The notes below the pieces were generated by a model, which worked only from the letters and a program-made list of their open reading frames with translations, made no database searches and was not told the origin of the DNA. Of a stretch of DNA of 13,437 bases, positions 5,928-13,256 are shown in pieces. The position numbers and the translations under genes are program-made. The stretch's first letter is position 1; every line of letters starts with the position of its first letter. The DNA is taken from assembly GCA_900546895.1 (NCBI GenBank), contig UREO01000047.1, positions 1 through 13,437 of the forward strand, written 5' to 3'. Origin of the DNA: an uncultured Oscillospiraceae bacterium. GTDB lineage: Bacteria; Bacillota; Clostridia; Oscillospirales; Acutalibacteraceae.

Positions 5928-6404
5928 ATGAGCGAAATCGTTTTGACAAGAATCGATGACAGACTGGTTCACGGACAGGTAATGACATCATGGCTGAATT
6001 ACACCAGCGCGAACAAAATTATGATTGTTGACGACGGCGTCGCAAAGGATATGTTTATGAAAAGAGTGCTGGCCACTGTGCTGCCCGCCAACATATCCCT
6101 CGAAATCTATAACATTGCCAATGCGAGCGAAAGAATCAAAAAAGGATTTTCACCGAAGGATAAGGTCATTATCCTGGCCAAATTACCTGCCACCATCTGG
6201 CGGATGATGGAAAACGGCGTGACTCTTGACAAAGTCAATGTCGGCGGAATGGGCGTAAGCGGGACCAGAAAGAAATTCTATAAAAATATCGCGGTTTCGG
6301 AGGAAGAAAAGGAAATCTTCAAAAAAATTGTAGCGACCGGATGTACTGTAACGATCCAGATTATTGCCGAAGACAAGGCAACGGATATATCGAAATTGCT
6401 GTAG
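5928..6404 (+). CDS. PTS mannose/fructose/sorbose-family EIIB component
   Basis: A 158-residue phosphotransferase domain that passes phosphate from EIIA to the incoming sugar. The family signature RIDDRLVHGQVMTSW places the phosphorylated His at H15. A VGGMGVSGTRKKFYKN stretch in the C-terminal half is also typical. The ATG at 5928 is chosen because AAGGAG (5911-5916) lies 11 nt upstream; an in-frame GTG at 5916 would overlap that ribosome binding site. It forms one operon with EIIA before it and EIIC 39 bp after it. Confidence 0.95.
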   Translation: MSEIVLTRIDDRLVHGQVMTSWLNYTSANKIMIVDDGVAKDMFMKRVLATVLPANISLEIYNIANASERIKKGFSPKDKVIILAKLPATIWRMMENGVTLDKVNVGGMGVSGTRKKFYKNIAVSEEEKEIFKKIVATGCTVTIQIIAEDKATDISKLL

Positions 6405-6443
6405 GTACAGCATTTATATATTAAAAAAGGGGAGGAAAAAACA

Positions 6444-7223
6444 GTGCATATTACTTTATTGCAAGCGTTTCTGATCGGCGTGGTTTATTACCTCGGCACC
6501 GTCGGTACACCGTGGCTGACTCTGTTGGGAAGTATCAGCTTCATGTACAAACCGCTGGTGGCAGGTACCGTTGTCGGGTTCATTATGGGGGATCCGGTAC
6601 AGGGATGTATCATCGGCGCCGCGATCAATCTGCCGTATATTGCGTTTATTTCGGCAGGCGGAACCGTCCCGGTGGACCCGGGCCTTGCAGGAAGCCTTGG
6701 AACCGCTCTGGCGCTGGCCGCGAATGTGCAGCCGGCCGTTGCCACAATGGTCGCAATTCCGCTGGGCCTTCTGGGAACACTGATCTGGGTTCTCCATATG
6801 ACGGTGGATGTGTTCTTTGTCCATATGGCGGATAAAGCCGCCGCGGAAAGCGATCTGAAAAAAATCTGTTTCCTACATATTGTTCCGCCGCAGATCTTTA
6901 TGTTCCTCATCTGTGTGGTTCCGGTTGCGCTGGGTGCATACTTCGGCGTCAGCTATATTTCCCCGATGATCAAGGCGCTGACGGGGACTCCGCTGCACGT
7001 ACTCCAGGTAATCGGCCAGATCCTTCCGGCTATTGGAATCGCGATGAATCTTCGTGCCATCAGCCGGCCCGGGACCCTGCTGTTCTTTATCCTTGGCTTC
7101 ATTCTGAAGACGTACACCAGTCTGAATGTTATTACCATCGCCATTATGGCCGGCATTGTCGCATATTTCTATACGAAACTGACGGAAGGAAACTCTTCTG
7201 CGGGCAACAGCCTTGCAGGATAA
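6444..7223 (+). CDS. PTS mannose/sorbose-family EIIC permease
   Basis: A 259-residue, strongly hydrophobic integral membrane protein, with about eight potential membrane segments or re-entrant loops by eye. EIIC and EIID form the sugar channel of mannose-family systems. Characteristic sequences are AFLIGVVYYLGTVGTPW near the N-terminus, VGFIMGDPVQGCIIGAAINLPYI (about 44-66) and VPVDPGLAGSLGTALAL. The gene starts with GTG at 6444, with GGAGG (6431-6435) 8 nt upstream. It is followed by EIID after a 20-bp gap. In this family EIIC and EIID carry the substrate specificity, which cannot be predicted here. Confidence 0.94.
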   Translation: MHITLLQAFLIGVVYYLGTVGTPWLTLLGSISFMYKPLVAGTVVGFIMGDPVQGCIIGAAINLPYIAFISAGGTVPVDPGLAGSLGTALALAANVQPAVATMVAIPLGLLGTLIWVLHMTVDVFFVHMADKAAAESDLKKICFLHIVPPQIFMFLICVVPVALGAYFGVSYISPMIKALTGTPLHVLQVIGQILPAIGIAMNLRAISRPGTLLFFILGFILKTYTSLNVITIAIMAGIVAYFYTKLTEGNSSAGNSLAG

Positions 7224-7243
7224 CGGAGAAAGGGTGAAATAGA

Positions 7244-8086
7244 ATGGCAGAAACGAACAACAATGCCGTAAAGGCAAAAAAATTATCGAAAAAGGACGTA
7301 GTAAAGGCATTCTGGAGATGGACCTTTTTCTCCCATGCCAACTACAACTATGAACGTCTGGAGGCAACCGGACTGGTCTATTCGATGTCTCCCATCATTA
7401 AAAAACTGTACGGCGACAATCCCGAAGAGTACAAAGCGGCGATCCTTCGCCATATGCAGTTTTACAACACGGAACCGCATTTCGGCGGGGTCATCAACGG
7501 AATCGTCATCGCCATGGAGGAAGAAAGGGCGAACGGCGCGGACATCAGCGATGAAGCGATCAACGGTGTAAAAACCGGACTGATGGGTCCTTTCGCGGGA
7601 ATCGGCGACACACTGTGGCAGGGTACGCTCACGCCGATCTTGCTTGCGTTCGGCATCAGCCTGGGAGCGCAGGGGAACCTGATGGGCCCGGTGCTCTACG
7701 GCCTTCTGATGTTCGGCATTATGCTGCCGATTGCCTACATTGTTTGGATGAAAGGATATCAGCTCGGCAAAGAAGGATTGGAGTCCCTGCTGGGCGGAAA
7801 TCAGCTGAAAATGATTATCACGGGCGCTTCGGCAATGGGGGCGATCGTCCTGGGTGCGTTGGCCTCCTCGTTTGTGGCGGTCTCTTCTCCGCTGATCATC
7901 CAGATCGGCGCGGTGAAGCTGTCCCTGCAGGCCGACGTTTTTGATAAGCTGTTCAAGGGCATCATTCCGCTGCTTATTACCCTGGGCACCTTGTTCCTGT
8001 TGAAAAACAGACGGATGAAGTCTACGACCGTCCTGTTTATCCTGATTGCATTGGGCGCTGTCTGCGGCCTGTTGGGAATATTCTGA
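7244..8086 (+). CDS. PTS mannose-family EIID permease component
   Basis: A 280-residue partner of EIIC. The N-terminal half is cytosolic or amphipathic, with the family start KKDVVKAFWRWTFFSHANYNYERLEATG and MQFYNTEPHFGGVINGIVIAMEEERANG. PFAGIGDTLWQGTLTPILLAFGISLG then begins the membrane part. A C-terminal hydrophobic pair (about 240-280) closes the protein. The length is normal for the family. It starts at ATG 7244 after a GGAG/AGGG region. It is the last transport gene, and a stable hairpin begins 5 nt after its stop codon. Confidence 0.95.
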   Translation: MAETNNNAVKAKKLSKKDVVKAFWRWTFFSHANYNYERLEATGLVYSMSPIIKKLYGDNPEEYKAAILRHMQFYNTEPHFGGVINGIVIAMEEERANGADISDEAINGVKTGLMGPFAGIGDTLWQGTLTPILLAFGISLGAQGNLMGPVLYGLLMFGIMLPIAYIVWMKGYQLGKEGLESLLGGNQLKMIITGASAMGAIVLGALASSFVAVSSPLIIQIGAVKLSLQADVFDKLFKGIIPLLITLGTLFLLKNRRMKSTTVLFILIALGAVCGLLGIF

Positions 8087-8090
8087 TAGT

Positions 8091-8130
8091 ATGCCGGCCG
8101 CCTGCGGCAACTCTGCCGAGCGGCCGGTAT
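8091..8130 (+). other. Strong GC-rich stem-loop after EIID
   Basis: ATGCCGGCCGC (8091-8101) pairs with GCGGCCGGTAT (8120-8130) over 11 bp with one G-T pair. Inside, CGGCA (8105-8109) and TGCCG (8114-8118) form a second 5-bp stem. The structure lies just after the EIID stop. The following bases TATCTGG carry no T-run, so it is more likely an mRNA stability or processing element separating the transport genes from the enzyme genes than an efficient terminator. Confidence 0.65.
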
Positions 8131-8257
8131 TATCTGGTCAAGCGTGTGGCTTATGTGAAAAAATGGGACTCTTTTGTGTCCTTCTGCACGAACTGTTCCA
8201 TCTGAATTATGGGAAATCGCCGGCCATAGGAATATGACCGATGTTACACAGACAACA

Positions 8258-8275
8258 AACATTTTAGTAAATGTT
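8258..8275. repeat. Inverted repeat upstream of the MDR dehydrogenase gene
   Basis: AACATTT (8258-8264) and AAATGTT (8269-8275) are perfect 7-bp arms around TAGT, ending 9 bp before the ribosome binding site. The ACATTT/AAATGT words also occur in the inverted repeat at 5417-5451, but in the opposite arrangement, so a shared regulator is only a possibility. The rest of the 211-bp gap (8087-8297) holds no gene I can support. Confidence 0.4.
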
Positions 8276-8297
8276 ATATAAATTGGAGGTTGAAGAA

Positions 8298-9344
8298 ATG
8301 GATGGTACGATGAAAACGGCTGTTTTCACAGGCCTGAAAAAAGTAGAACTGCGGCAATGCCCGATTCCGCAGGTGGGAAAGGAAGATGTGCTGGTAAAAA
8401 TTGACGCTTGTGCGATTTGTACATGGGAGCAGAGAGTATATACCGGCGTAAAAAAAGTGGAATTCCCCTTTATCGGCGGACATGAAATGGTGGGCCGGAT
8501 TGTTGAAATGGGGTCCAGGGTGGACAAACGTCAGTGGAAAGTCGGGGAAAGGGTAGCGGTGGGTGTCATGCTTGCCTGCCAGAACTGCTACTTCTGCAAA
8601 ACGGGAAATACGCAGAGCTGCGAATACTTTGACCACAGCAAGCATCTGGAGGGTCTTCCCGAAAAAGGGATGGGAGGATTCAGCGAATATTTACTGGTCC
8701 CTCCTGAGAACCTTTTTAAATATGACAAGATTTCAGCCGAAGAAGCGACTATCACGGAGCCTCTTTCGTGTGTCCTGCACAGTGTGGAGACCGCTAACGT
8801 TCAGTTCGGGGACACGGTGCTTGTCATCGGCTGCGGCATTATGGGGCTGCTCCATGTGCTGCTGTCCGTCAGAAAAGGAGCGGTTGTTGTCGCATCCGAC
8901 GTAAACGGGGAGCGGCTGAAGCTCGCGAAGGAGCTGGGCGCGGCCTATACGGTGAACCCGTCCGAAGAAAATCTGCGGGACAGGGTGAAAGAAATTTCCG
9001 GGGGAATCGGGGCGCAGGTTGTATTTGATACGACGCCGATCGCCGCTGTCGCGGAAGACGCGATCAAGTGTGCCGGGCAGATGGGAAAAGTCGTCCTGTA
9101 CAGCTCATTCTATCCGGACACCCCTGTCAAATTCAGCCCGGACTGGCTTCACAAGGGGGCGGTGCAGATCCTCGGCACCGCGAATTCCAATGAACGTGAT
9201 TTTATCAGGGCAACCCGTATGCTTTCGGAAGGCGTTGTAAATGTAAAGCCCTTTGTCAGCGAGGTTTACGGGTTTGAAGATATTCAGAGCGCGCTTGAGT
9301 CTGCGATCAAGGGAGACAAATTCAGGGTCGTTTTAAAAATGTGA
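8298..9344 (+). CDS. Zinc-dependent medium-chain dehydrogenase (polyol/sugar-phosphate DH-like)
   Basis: A 348-residue MDR-superfamily NAD(P)-dependent alcohol dehydrogenase, of the type that includes sorbitol, galactitol-1-phosphate and threonine dehydrogenases. Catalytic zinc ligands are C38 and the H62-E63 pair (GGHE). The structural zinc is C94, C97, C100 and C108. The Rossmann motif is GCGIMG (178-183). The usual CGICGSD around the catalytic Cys is here CAICTWE, which may affect substrate choice. The ATG at 8298 has GGAGG (8285-8289) 8 nt upstream. Placed between a PTS and an aldolase, it most likely oxidises the imported polyol phosphate or a related alcohol to a ketose phosphate. Exact substrate unknown. 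Confidence 0.9.
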   Translation: MDGTMKTAVFTGLKKVELRQCPIPQVGKEDVLVKIDACAICTWEQRVYTGVKKVEFPFIGGHEMVGRIVEMGSRVDKRQWKVGERVAVGVMLACQNCYFCKTGNTQSCEYFDHSKHLEGLPEKGMGGFSEYLLVPPENLFKYDKISAEEATITEPLSCVLHSVETANVQFGDTVLVIGCGIMGLLHVLLSVRKGAVVVASDVNGERLKLAKELGAAYTVNPSEENLRDRVKEISGGIGAQVVFDTTPIAAVAEDAIKCAGQMGKVVLYSSFYPDTPVKFSPDWLHKGAVQILGTANSNERDFIRATRMLSEGVVNVKPFVSEVYGFEDIQSALESAIKGDKFRVVLKM

Positions 9345-9368
9345 GGGAGCCAATCTGAAAATTTATAT

Positions 9369-9397
9369 TTGACATATTAAATAAATTCCTGTGAATA
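9369..9397 (+). promoter_or_regulatory. Possible weak internal promoter before the aldolase gene
   Basis: A perfect TTGACA (9369-9374) is followed after 17 bp by TGAATA (9392-9397), a poor -10 box. If active it would let the aldolase, HPr and Enzyme I genes be transcribed separately from the transport genes. The AT-rich 106-bp gap makes a chance match possible. Confidence 0.3.
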
Positions 9398-9450
9398 CAT
9401 ACGGCAGAAGAATTTGATTCTCAACTAAAAATAGAATGGAGATGCGGAAG

Positions 9451-10329
9451 ATGTTAGTTACACTCAATGAAATCCTGCGGGACGCAAAAGAAAAGAAATA
9501 TGCCGTCGGGGCCTTCAATGTTCCGAATCTGGAGGCGGTCATGGCGGTGGTGAGCGCGGCCGAGGAACTGAATGTGCCCGTTATTTTAGCGCACGCAGAG
9601 CTGCACGACTCGTACATACCAATGGATGTCATCGGCCCTGTTATGCTGGATTTTGCAAAAAAGGCAAAGGTTCCCGTTTGTGTCCATTTTGATCACGGCG
9701 TTTCCTTTGACAAATGCATACAGGCAATTCGTTTGGGCTTTACCTCCATCATGTATGACGCCTCGGGCAAAACCTATGAAGAAAATCTGGCGGAGACGAC
9801 GGAGATTGTCCGGATCGCCCATTCCGTGGGAGTTTCGGTGGAAGCAGAGCTGGGCCATATTTTCACCTCCGCGATCGGCGGCGGCGAAGGCCGCGGCGCG
9901 GTGGATTCCTCCAGCTACGCCAGTCTGGACGACTGCTATACCAATCCGGACCTTGCGAAAGAATTTGCGGAAAAAACCGGCGTGGACGCGCTGGCCATTG
10001 CCTTTGGGACGACGCACGGCGTTTACCTTACCAAGCCGGTATTGGATTTCAACCGCATTACGGCAGTGAAGGACAAGATTGATATGCCCTTTGTTATGCA
10101 TGGCGGCTCCGGGGTATCGGATGAAGGCTACCGTGAAGCCATCAGCCGCGGTATTGCCAAGATCAATTACTACACCTATATGTCCCTGACGGGAGGGGAT
10201 GCCGTCGCCGCTCATGTAAGAGGCAAAAAAGAGGACGAAAAGGTATTTTTCCATGACATTGTCCTCGTGGGAATGGAAGGAATGAAAGAGGACGCCAAAA
10301 GAGCGATGAAAGTATTTAACAACAAATAA
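9451..10329 (+). CDS. Class II (zinc) ketose-(bis)phosphate aldolase, Fba/GatY/KbaY family
   Basis: A 292-residue class II aldolase that makes a retro-aldol cut of a ketose phosphate to give dihydroxyacetone phosphate and an aldehyde. The catalytic Asp is D81 and zinc ligands are H82 (HFDHG), H189 (AFGTTHGVY) and H217 (MHGGSG), with the conserved EAELGHI block between. The usual family text GTSHG is here GTTHG. The ATG at 9451 is chosen because GGAG (9438-9441) lies 9 nt upstream; earlier in-frame ATGs at 9436 and 9442 overlap or abut that site. The sugar (fructose- or tagatose-bisphosphate, or a ketose monophosphate as in IolJ) cannot be told. No sugar-phosphate kinase is seen nearby to make a bisphosphate. 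Confidence 0.92.
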   Translation: MLVTLNEILRDAKEKKYAVGAFNVPNLEAVMAVVSAAEELNVPVILAHAELHDSYIPMDVIGPVMLDFAKKAKVPVCVHFDHGVSFDKCIQAIRLGFTSIMYDASGKTYEENLAETTEIVRIAHSVGVSVEAELGHIFTSAIGGGEGRGAVDSSSYASLDDCYTNPDLAKEFAEKTGVDALAIAFGTTHGVYLTKPVLDFNRITAVKDKIDMPFVMHGGSGVSDEGYREAISRGIAKINYYTYMSLTGGDAVAAHVRGKKEDEKVFFHDIVLVGMEGMKEDAKRAMKVFNNK

Positions 10330-10387
10330 ATCTGAATAACGGTCCACCATAACATTCAAAAAATAACAGAAAAGCGAGAACGATCTT

Positions 10388-10651
10388 ATGGTTAATCAGA
10401 AAATTGTTATCAGAATCAAATTCGGACTTCACGCCAGACCGGCCGGTGTGCTGGCGAAAATCGCGCAGCAGTTTGCGTCGGATGTAAAAGTGGTCATCGG
10501 CGAAAAAGAGTATAATGCCAAATCCATCATGGGGCTGCTTGCCGCCGGTATCCAGAACGGTACGGAGATTCAGATCAGATGTAACGGTGAGGATGAAATC
10601 AAAGCGCTGCATGCGATCATCCCGGCAATCGAATCCGGACTGGGAGAATAA
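10388..10651 (+). CDS. ptsH: HPr phosphocarrier protein
   Basis: An 87-residue HPr. The phosphorylation site is H15 in FGLHARPAG, and S46 lies in KSIMGLL, the site used by HPr kinase in Firmicutes. It can therefore carry PEP-derived phosphate from Enzyme I to EIIA and in principle also take part in carbon catabolite control. The ribosome binding site is poor (AGCGAG before ACGATCTT). It sits between the aldolase and Enzyme I genes rather than in a general ptsHI locus, so it is likely a second, dedicated HPr. Whether the genome has another HPr cannot be seen from here. Confidence 0.95.
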   Translation: MVNQKIVIRIKFGLHARPAGVLAKIAQQFASDVKVVIGEKEYNAKSIMGLLAAGIQNGTEIQIRCNGEDEIKALHAIIPAIESGLGE

Positions 10652-10654
10652 CGC

Positions 10655-10697
10655 CTGATCCACCGGCTTTTATCATCCGGTGGATCAGATTTCTTTT
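10655..10697 (+). terminator. Intrinsic terminator-like hairpin between HPr and Enzyme I
   Basis: CTGATCCACCGG (10655-10666) pairs perfectly over 12 bp with CCGGTGGATCAG (10677-10688) around a 10-base loop, followed by ATTTCTTTT. The tail is only moderately T-rich, so partial termination is likely. It would make more HPr than Enzyme I message from one transcript. Confidence 0.65.
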
Positions 10698-10710
10698 CGG
10701 GGATGAATTT

Positions 10711-10742
10711 TGATGAAGCAATTACCCCTGCCTGCTTCATCA
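10711..10742 (+). other. Second hairpin in the Enzyme I leader
   Basis: TGATGAAGCA (10711-10720) and TGCTTCATCA (10733-10742) form a perfect 10-bp stem with a 12-base loop, ending 8 nt before the Enzyme I ribosome binding site AAGGAGG. CTTTT follows, a very short T-run. It may act as an mRNA element or a second attenuating hairpin. Confidence 0.5.
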
Positions 10743-10765
10743 GGCTTTTAAAGGAGGAAACGACG

Positions 10766-12400
10766 TTGGTAACTTTGAATGGTAAAGGCGTTTTTGGCGC
10801 GATCGCAATAGGAACAATCCGCTACTTTACATTCCATCAGGAACAGATCGAAAAATACAAGGTAGAAGACATCGAAAAGGAAATCGGGCGCTTTCATGCG
10901 GCCGTACGGCAGGAAACAGCGGAACTGGAAACGCTGTTTAAGAAAGCCGTAGAGGAGGTAGGGGAAAAAGACGCCCGGATTTTTCAGATTCATCAGATGA
11001 TGCTGGAGGATGAAGATTTCTTCCGGTCGGTTGAAGAAATCATTCGGACGGAGAAAATCAACGCCGAGTATGCCGTTCATCAGGCCGCTTCCGCCGCGGA
11101 GCAGGTGCTTGCCGGCTCGCAGGACGAATACCTCAGGTCGCGCACTTCGGATATCCGGGAGGTGTTTTCCGGCCTTGTGAAAATCCTTTCGGGTGCGGCG
11201 GCGCAGGAAATTCAATCTGATCAGCCGGTAATTCTCGCCGCGGACGACCTTACTCCGGGTGAGACAATAAAACTGGATAAATCCAAAATCCTTGCCTTCA
11301 TCACGGCGAAGGGGTCGTCGAATTCACACACGGCCATTTTGGCCAGAAGCATGGGGATTCCCGCCGTCGTAGCCGTGGGCAAGTCCCTGAATCCGGACTG
11401 CGGCGGACGGCAGGCCGTTGTCGACGGGGCCTCCGGAACCATTTATCTGGACCCTGATGCAGAGACTCTCCGTGTTTACGGAAAGGCAAAGGCGGAACAG
11501 CTGGAAACCGCGTCGGAGCTTCAGCAGTTAAAAGGGGAAGAAAATATTACAAAGGACGGAAGGAAAATCAAAATATATGCGAATGTGGGCAGCCTGTCCG
11601 ACGTGGAAACGGCGCTGGAAAATGACGCGGGCGGAATCGGCCTGTTCCGCAGCGAGTTTATCTATCTTGGACGCAGCGACTTTCCTGCGGAGGAAGAGCA
11701 ATTCCAGATTTATAAAACTGCCGTTGAAAAGATGGAAGGAAAAGAAGTCATCATACGGACGCTGGATATTGGCGCCGACAAACAGGTGGATTATTTTCAG
11801 ATGCCTAAGGAAGAAAATCCGGCTATGGGCTGCCGGGCCATCCGTATCTGCCTGACCAGACCGGAAATTTTCCGCACGCAGCTGCGCGCGTTATACCGCG
11901 CTTCAGTTTACGGAAATCTTGCAATCATGTTCCCTATGATCACTTCGGTGGAAGAGGTCCGCGACTGCAAAAAAATCGTGCAGGAAGTGCAACGTGATCT
12001 TCTGGCGGAGGGGCTGGCCTTTCGTCCGGATATCAAAACGGGAATTATGGTGGAGACGCCCGCAGCGGCGCTTGTCAGTGACGAACTGGCTGCCGAGGTG
12101 GATTTTTTCAGTATCGGGACCAACGATCTTACCCAGTATACTTTGGCGGTGGACCGCCAGAATCCAAATCTGGAGCGGTTCTATCATCCGCATCACAGCG
12201 CTGTACTGAAATTGATTCAGATGACGGCGGAAAGCGCACACAGGCATGGGATTCAGGTCGGTATCTGTGGGGAGCTTGGCGCGGACCCGGAGCTGACACA
12301 GACTTTTCTGGACTTTGGAATCGATGAACTGTCCGTTTCCGCCTCACGGATTCTGCCTTTGAGAAAAACGGTGAGGGCAATCGACAGAGAATGCCTGTAA
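10766..12400 (+). CDS. ptsI: PTS Enzyme I (phosphoenolpyruvate-protein phosphotransferase)
   Basis: A 544-residue cytosolic enzyme that takes phosphate from PEP and gives it to HPr. Domains in order are the N-terminal HPr-binding and swivelling part, with the active His at H188 in GSSNSHTAILARSMGIPAVV, then a TIM-barrel PEP-binding domain with ETPAAALVSDELAAEVDFFSIGTNDLTQYTLAVDRQN and active Cys C501 in GICGELGADPEL. These match H189 and C502 of E. coli EI. The start is TTG at 10766, with AAGGAGG (10751-10757) 8 nt upstream. An in-frame ATG at 10703 would add 21 residues made from the hairpin region, unlike the family. The final length is a little shorter than usual (about 570). Its location makes it a dedicated EI for this PTS. 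Confidence 0.95.
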   Translation: MVTLNGKGVFGAIAIGTIRYFTFHQEQIEKYKVEDIEKEIGRFHAAVRQETAELETLFKKAVEEVGEKDARIFQIHQMMLEDEDFFRSVEEIIRTEKINAEYAVHQAASAAEQVLAGSQDEYLRSRTSDIREVFSGLVKILSGAAAQEIQSDQPVILAADDLTPGETIKLDKSKILAFITAKGSSNSHTAILARSMGIPAVVAVGKSLNPDCGGRQAVVDGASGTIYLDPDAETLRVYGKAKAEQLETASELQQLKGEENITKDGRKIKIYANVGSLSDVETALENDAGGIGLFRSEFIYLGRSDFPAEEEQFQIYKTAVEKMEGKEVIIRTLDIGADKQVDYFQMPKEENPAMGCRAIRICLTRPEIFRTQLRALYRASVYGNLAIMFPMITSVEEVRDCKKIVQEVQRDLLAEGLAFRPDIKTGIMVETPAAALVSDELAAEVDFFSIGTNDLTQYTLAVDRQNPNLERFYHPHHSAVLKLIQMTAESAHRHGIQVGICGELGADPELTQTFLDFGIDELSVSASRILPLRKTVRAIDRECL

Positions 12401-12437
12401 TGATCATATATCATATTGAAATGGAGGAAAGAAACGA

Positions 12438-13115
12438 ATGCTTTTATTATTGGATACGGCCGATCTGCAGGAAATAAAAAGATTATGCGACCTGTTTCCT
12501 ATTGATGGGGTTACTACCAACCCCACCATCTTGAACAGGGAAAAACAAAGTCCCATGGGACATCTGAAGAAAATCAGAGAAATTTTGCTTTCAGACGCAC
12601 AGCTTCATGTGCAGCTCCTGTCCGAAAACGCGGAAAAGATGGTCATAGAAGCACATCATATTGTCAATACGATCGGCGGAAATATTTATGTAAAAATCCC
12701 TGTAACTGCGCAGGGCATCAAAGCCATGAAGGGCCTTTCCAAGGAAGGGGTGTCTGTTACCGCGACAGTCGTCCATGCGCCGATGCAGGCGTTTTTTGCA
12801 GCGAAAGCCGGAGCAAGCTATGTGGCTCCCTATGTAAACCGGATCGATAACATGGGAGTGGATGGCGTGCAGGCGGTAAAAGAGATTCAAACCATTTTTG
12901 CCGAACAAAAAATGGACTGCGGGGTTCTGGCTGCCAGCTTTAAAAATTCCCGCCAGATTACGGAGCTGTGCGCGGCCGGGGTATCGGCGGTGACGGCGGC
13001 TCCCGACGTGATGGAGATGCTGATCCGGCATCCTGCCACCGATAAGGCGGACACTGATTTCCGAAGGGACTTCTATCAATTGGCAGGAACCGGGAAAACG
13101 ATGCTCGATTTCTAA
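12438..13115 (+). CDS. Fructose-6-phosphate aldolase/transaldolase-like enzyme (TalC/FSA family)
   Basis: A 225-residue TIM-barrel class I enzyme that uses a Schiff-base lysine, K86 (IYVKIPVT). Alignment from memory with E. coli FsaA shows D6, Q59, K86, T110 and Y132 at the positions of FsaA D6, Q59, K85, T109 and Y131. Gln59 and Tyr131 are associated with aldolase rather than transaldolase activity, so cleavage of fructose-6-phosphate or a relative to dihydroxyacetone and glyceraldehyde-3-phosphate is favoured. Transaldolase is not excluded, since many Firmicute proteins of this family carry that label. It starts at ATG 12438 with GGAGG (12423-12427) 10 nt upstream. It is the last gene of the operon. 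Confidence 0.9.
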   Translation: MLLLLDTADLQEIKRLCDLFPIDGVTTNPTILNREKQSPMGHLKKIREILLSDAQLHVQLLSENAEKMVIEAHHIVNTIGGNIYVKIPVTAQGIKAMKGLSKEGVSVTATVVHAPMQAFFAAKAGASYVAPYVNRIDNMGVDGVQAVKEIQTIFAEQKMDCGVLAASFKNSRQITELCAAGVSAVTAAPDVMEMLIRHPATDKADTDFRRDFYQLAGTGKTMLDF

Positions 13116-13256
13116 GGCCGGTGTCCGCTGCTATGCATCGGGAGTTGCCGGTCTTGACTTCTTGTCCTTCTCTCATACTTGAAATTCTTGTTAGTCAGAC
13201 GGTGGACAGTTGCAAAATGAATTTCCAATAGCAAATTGCACAAATTAATAGCCTAA
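13116..13256. other. Spacer after the last operon gene
   Basis: No gene is supported here. An imperfect stem, AAGGCCGG (13114-13121) with CCGGTCTT (13148-13155) including one G-T pair, sits across the end of the last gene and is followed by a T/C-rich but broken tail. It may be a weak terminator ahead of the stronger one at 13257-13307. Confidence 0.4.

Noticed and set aside
7283..8110. Long antisense frame opposite EIID
   Set aside because: Composition is that of a shadow of a real gene (Q/R/H-rich) with no family features; the sense strand is clearly EIID.
8311..8328. Palindrome TGAAAAC-GGCT-GTTTTCA resembling a cre site
   Set aside because: It lies in the first codons of the MDR dehydrogenase and encodes the normal MKTAVF start of such enzymes; it lacks the terminal CA spacing of a cre.
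9586..10359. Long antisense frame opposite the class II aldolase
   Set aside because: Shadow of the aldolase gene; no recognisable domains.
10703..10765. ATG start giving Enzyme I 21 extra residues
   Set aside because: The extra residues come from the hairpin region and do not resemble EI; AAGGAGG with 8-nt spacing supports TTG at 10766.
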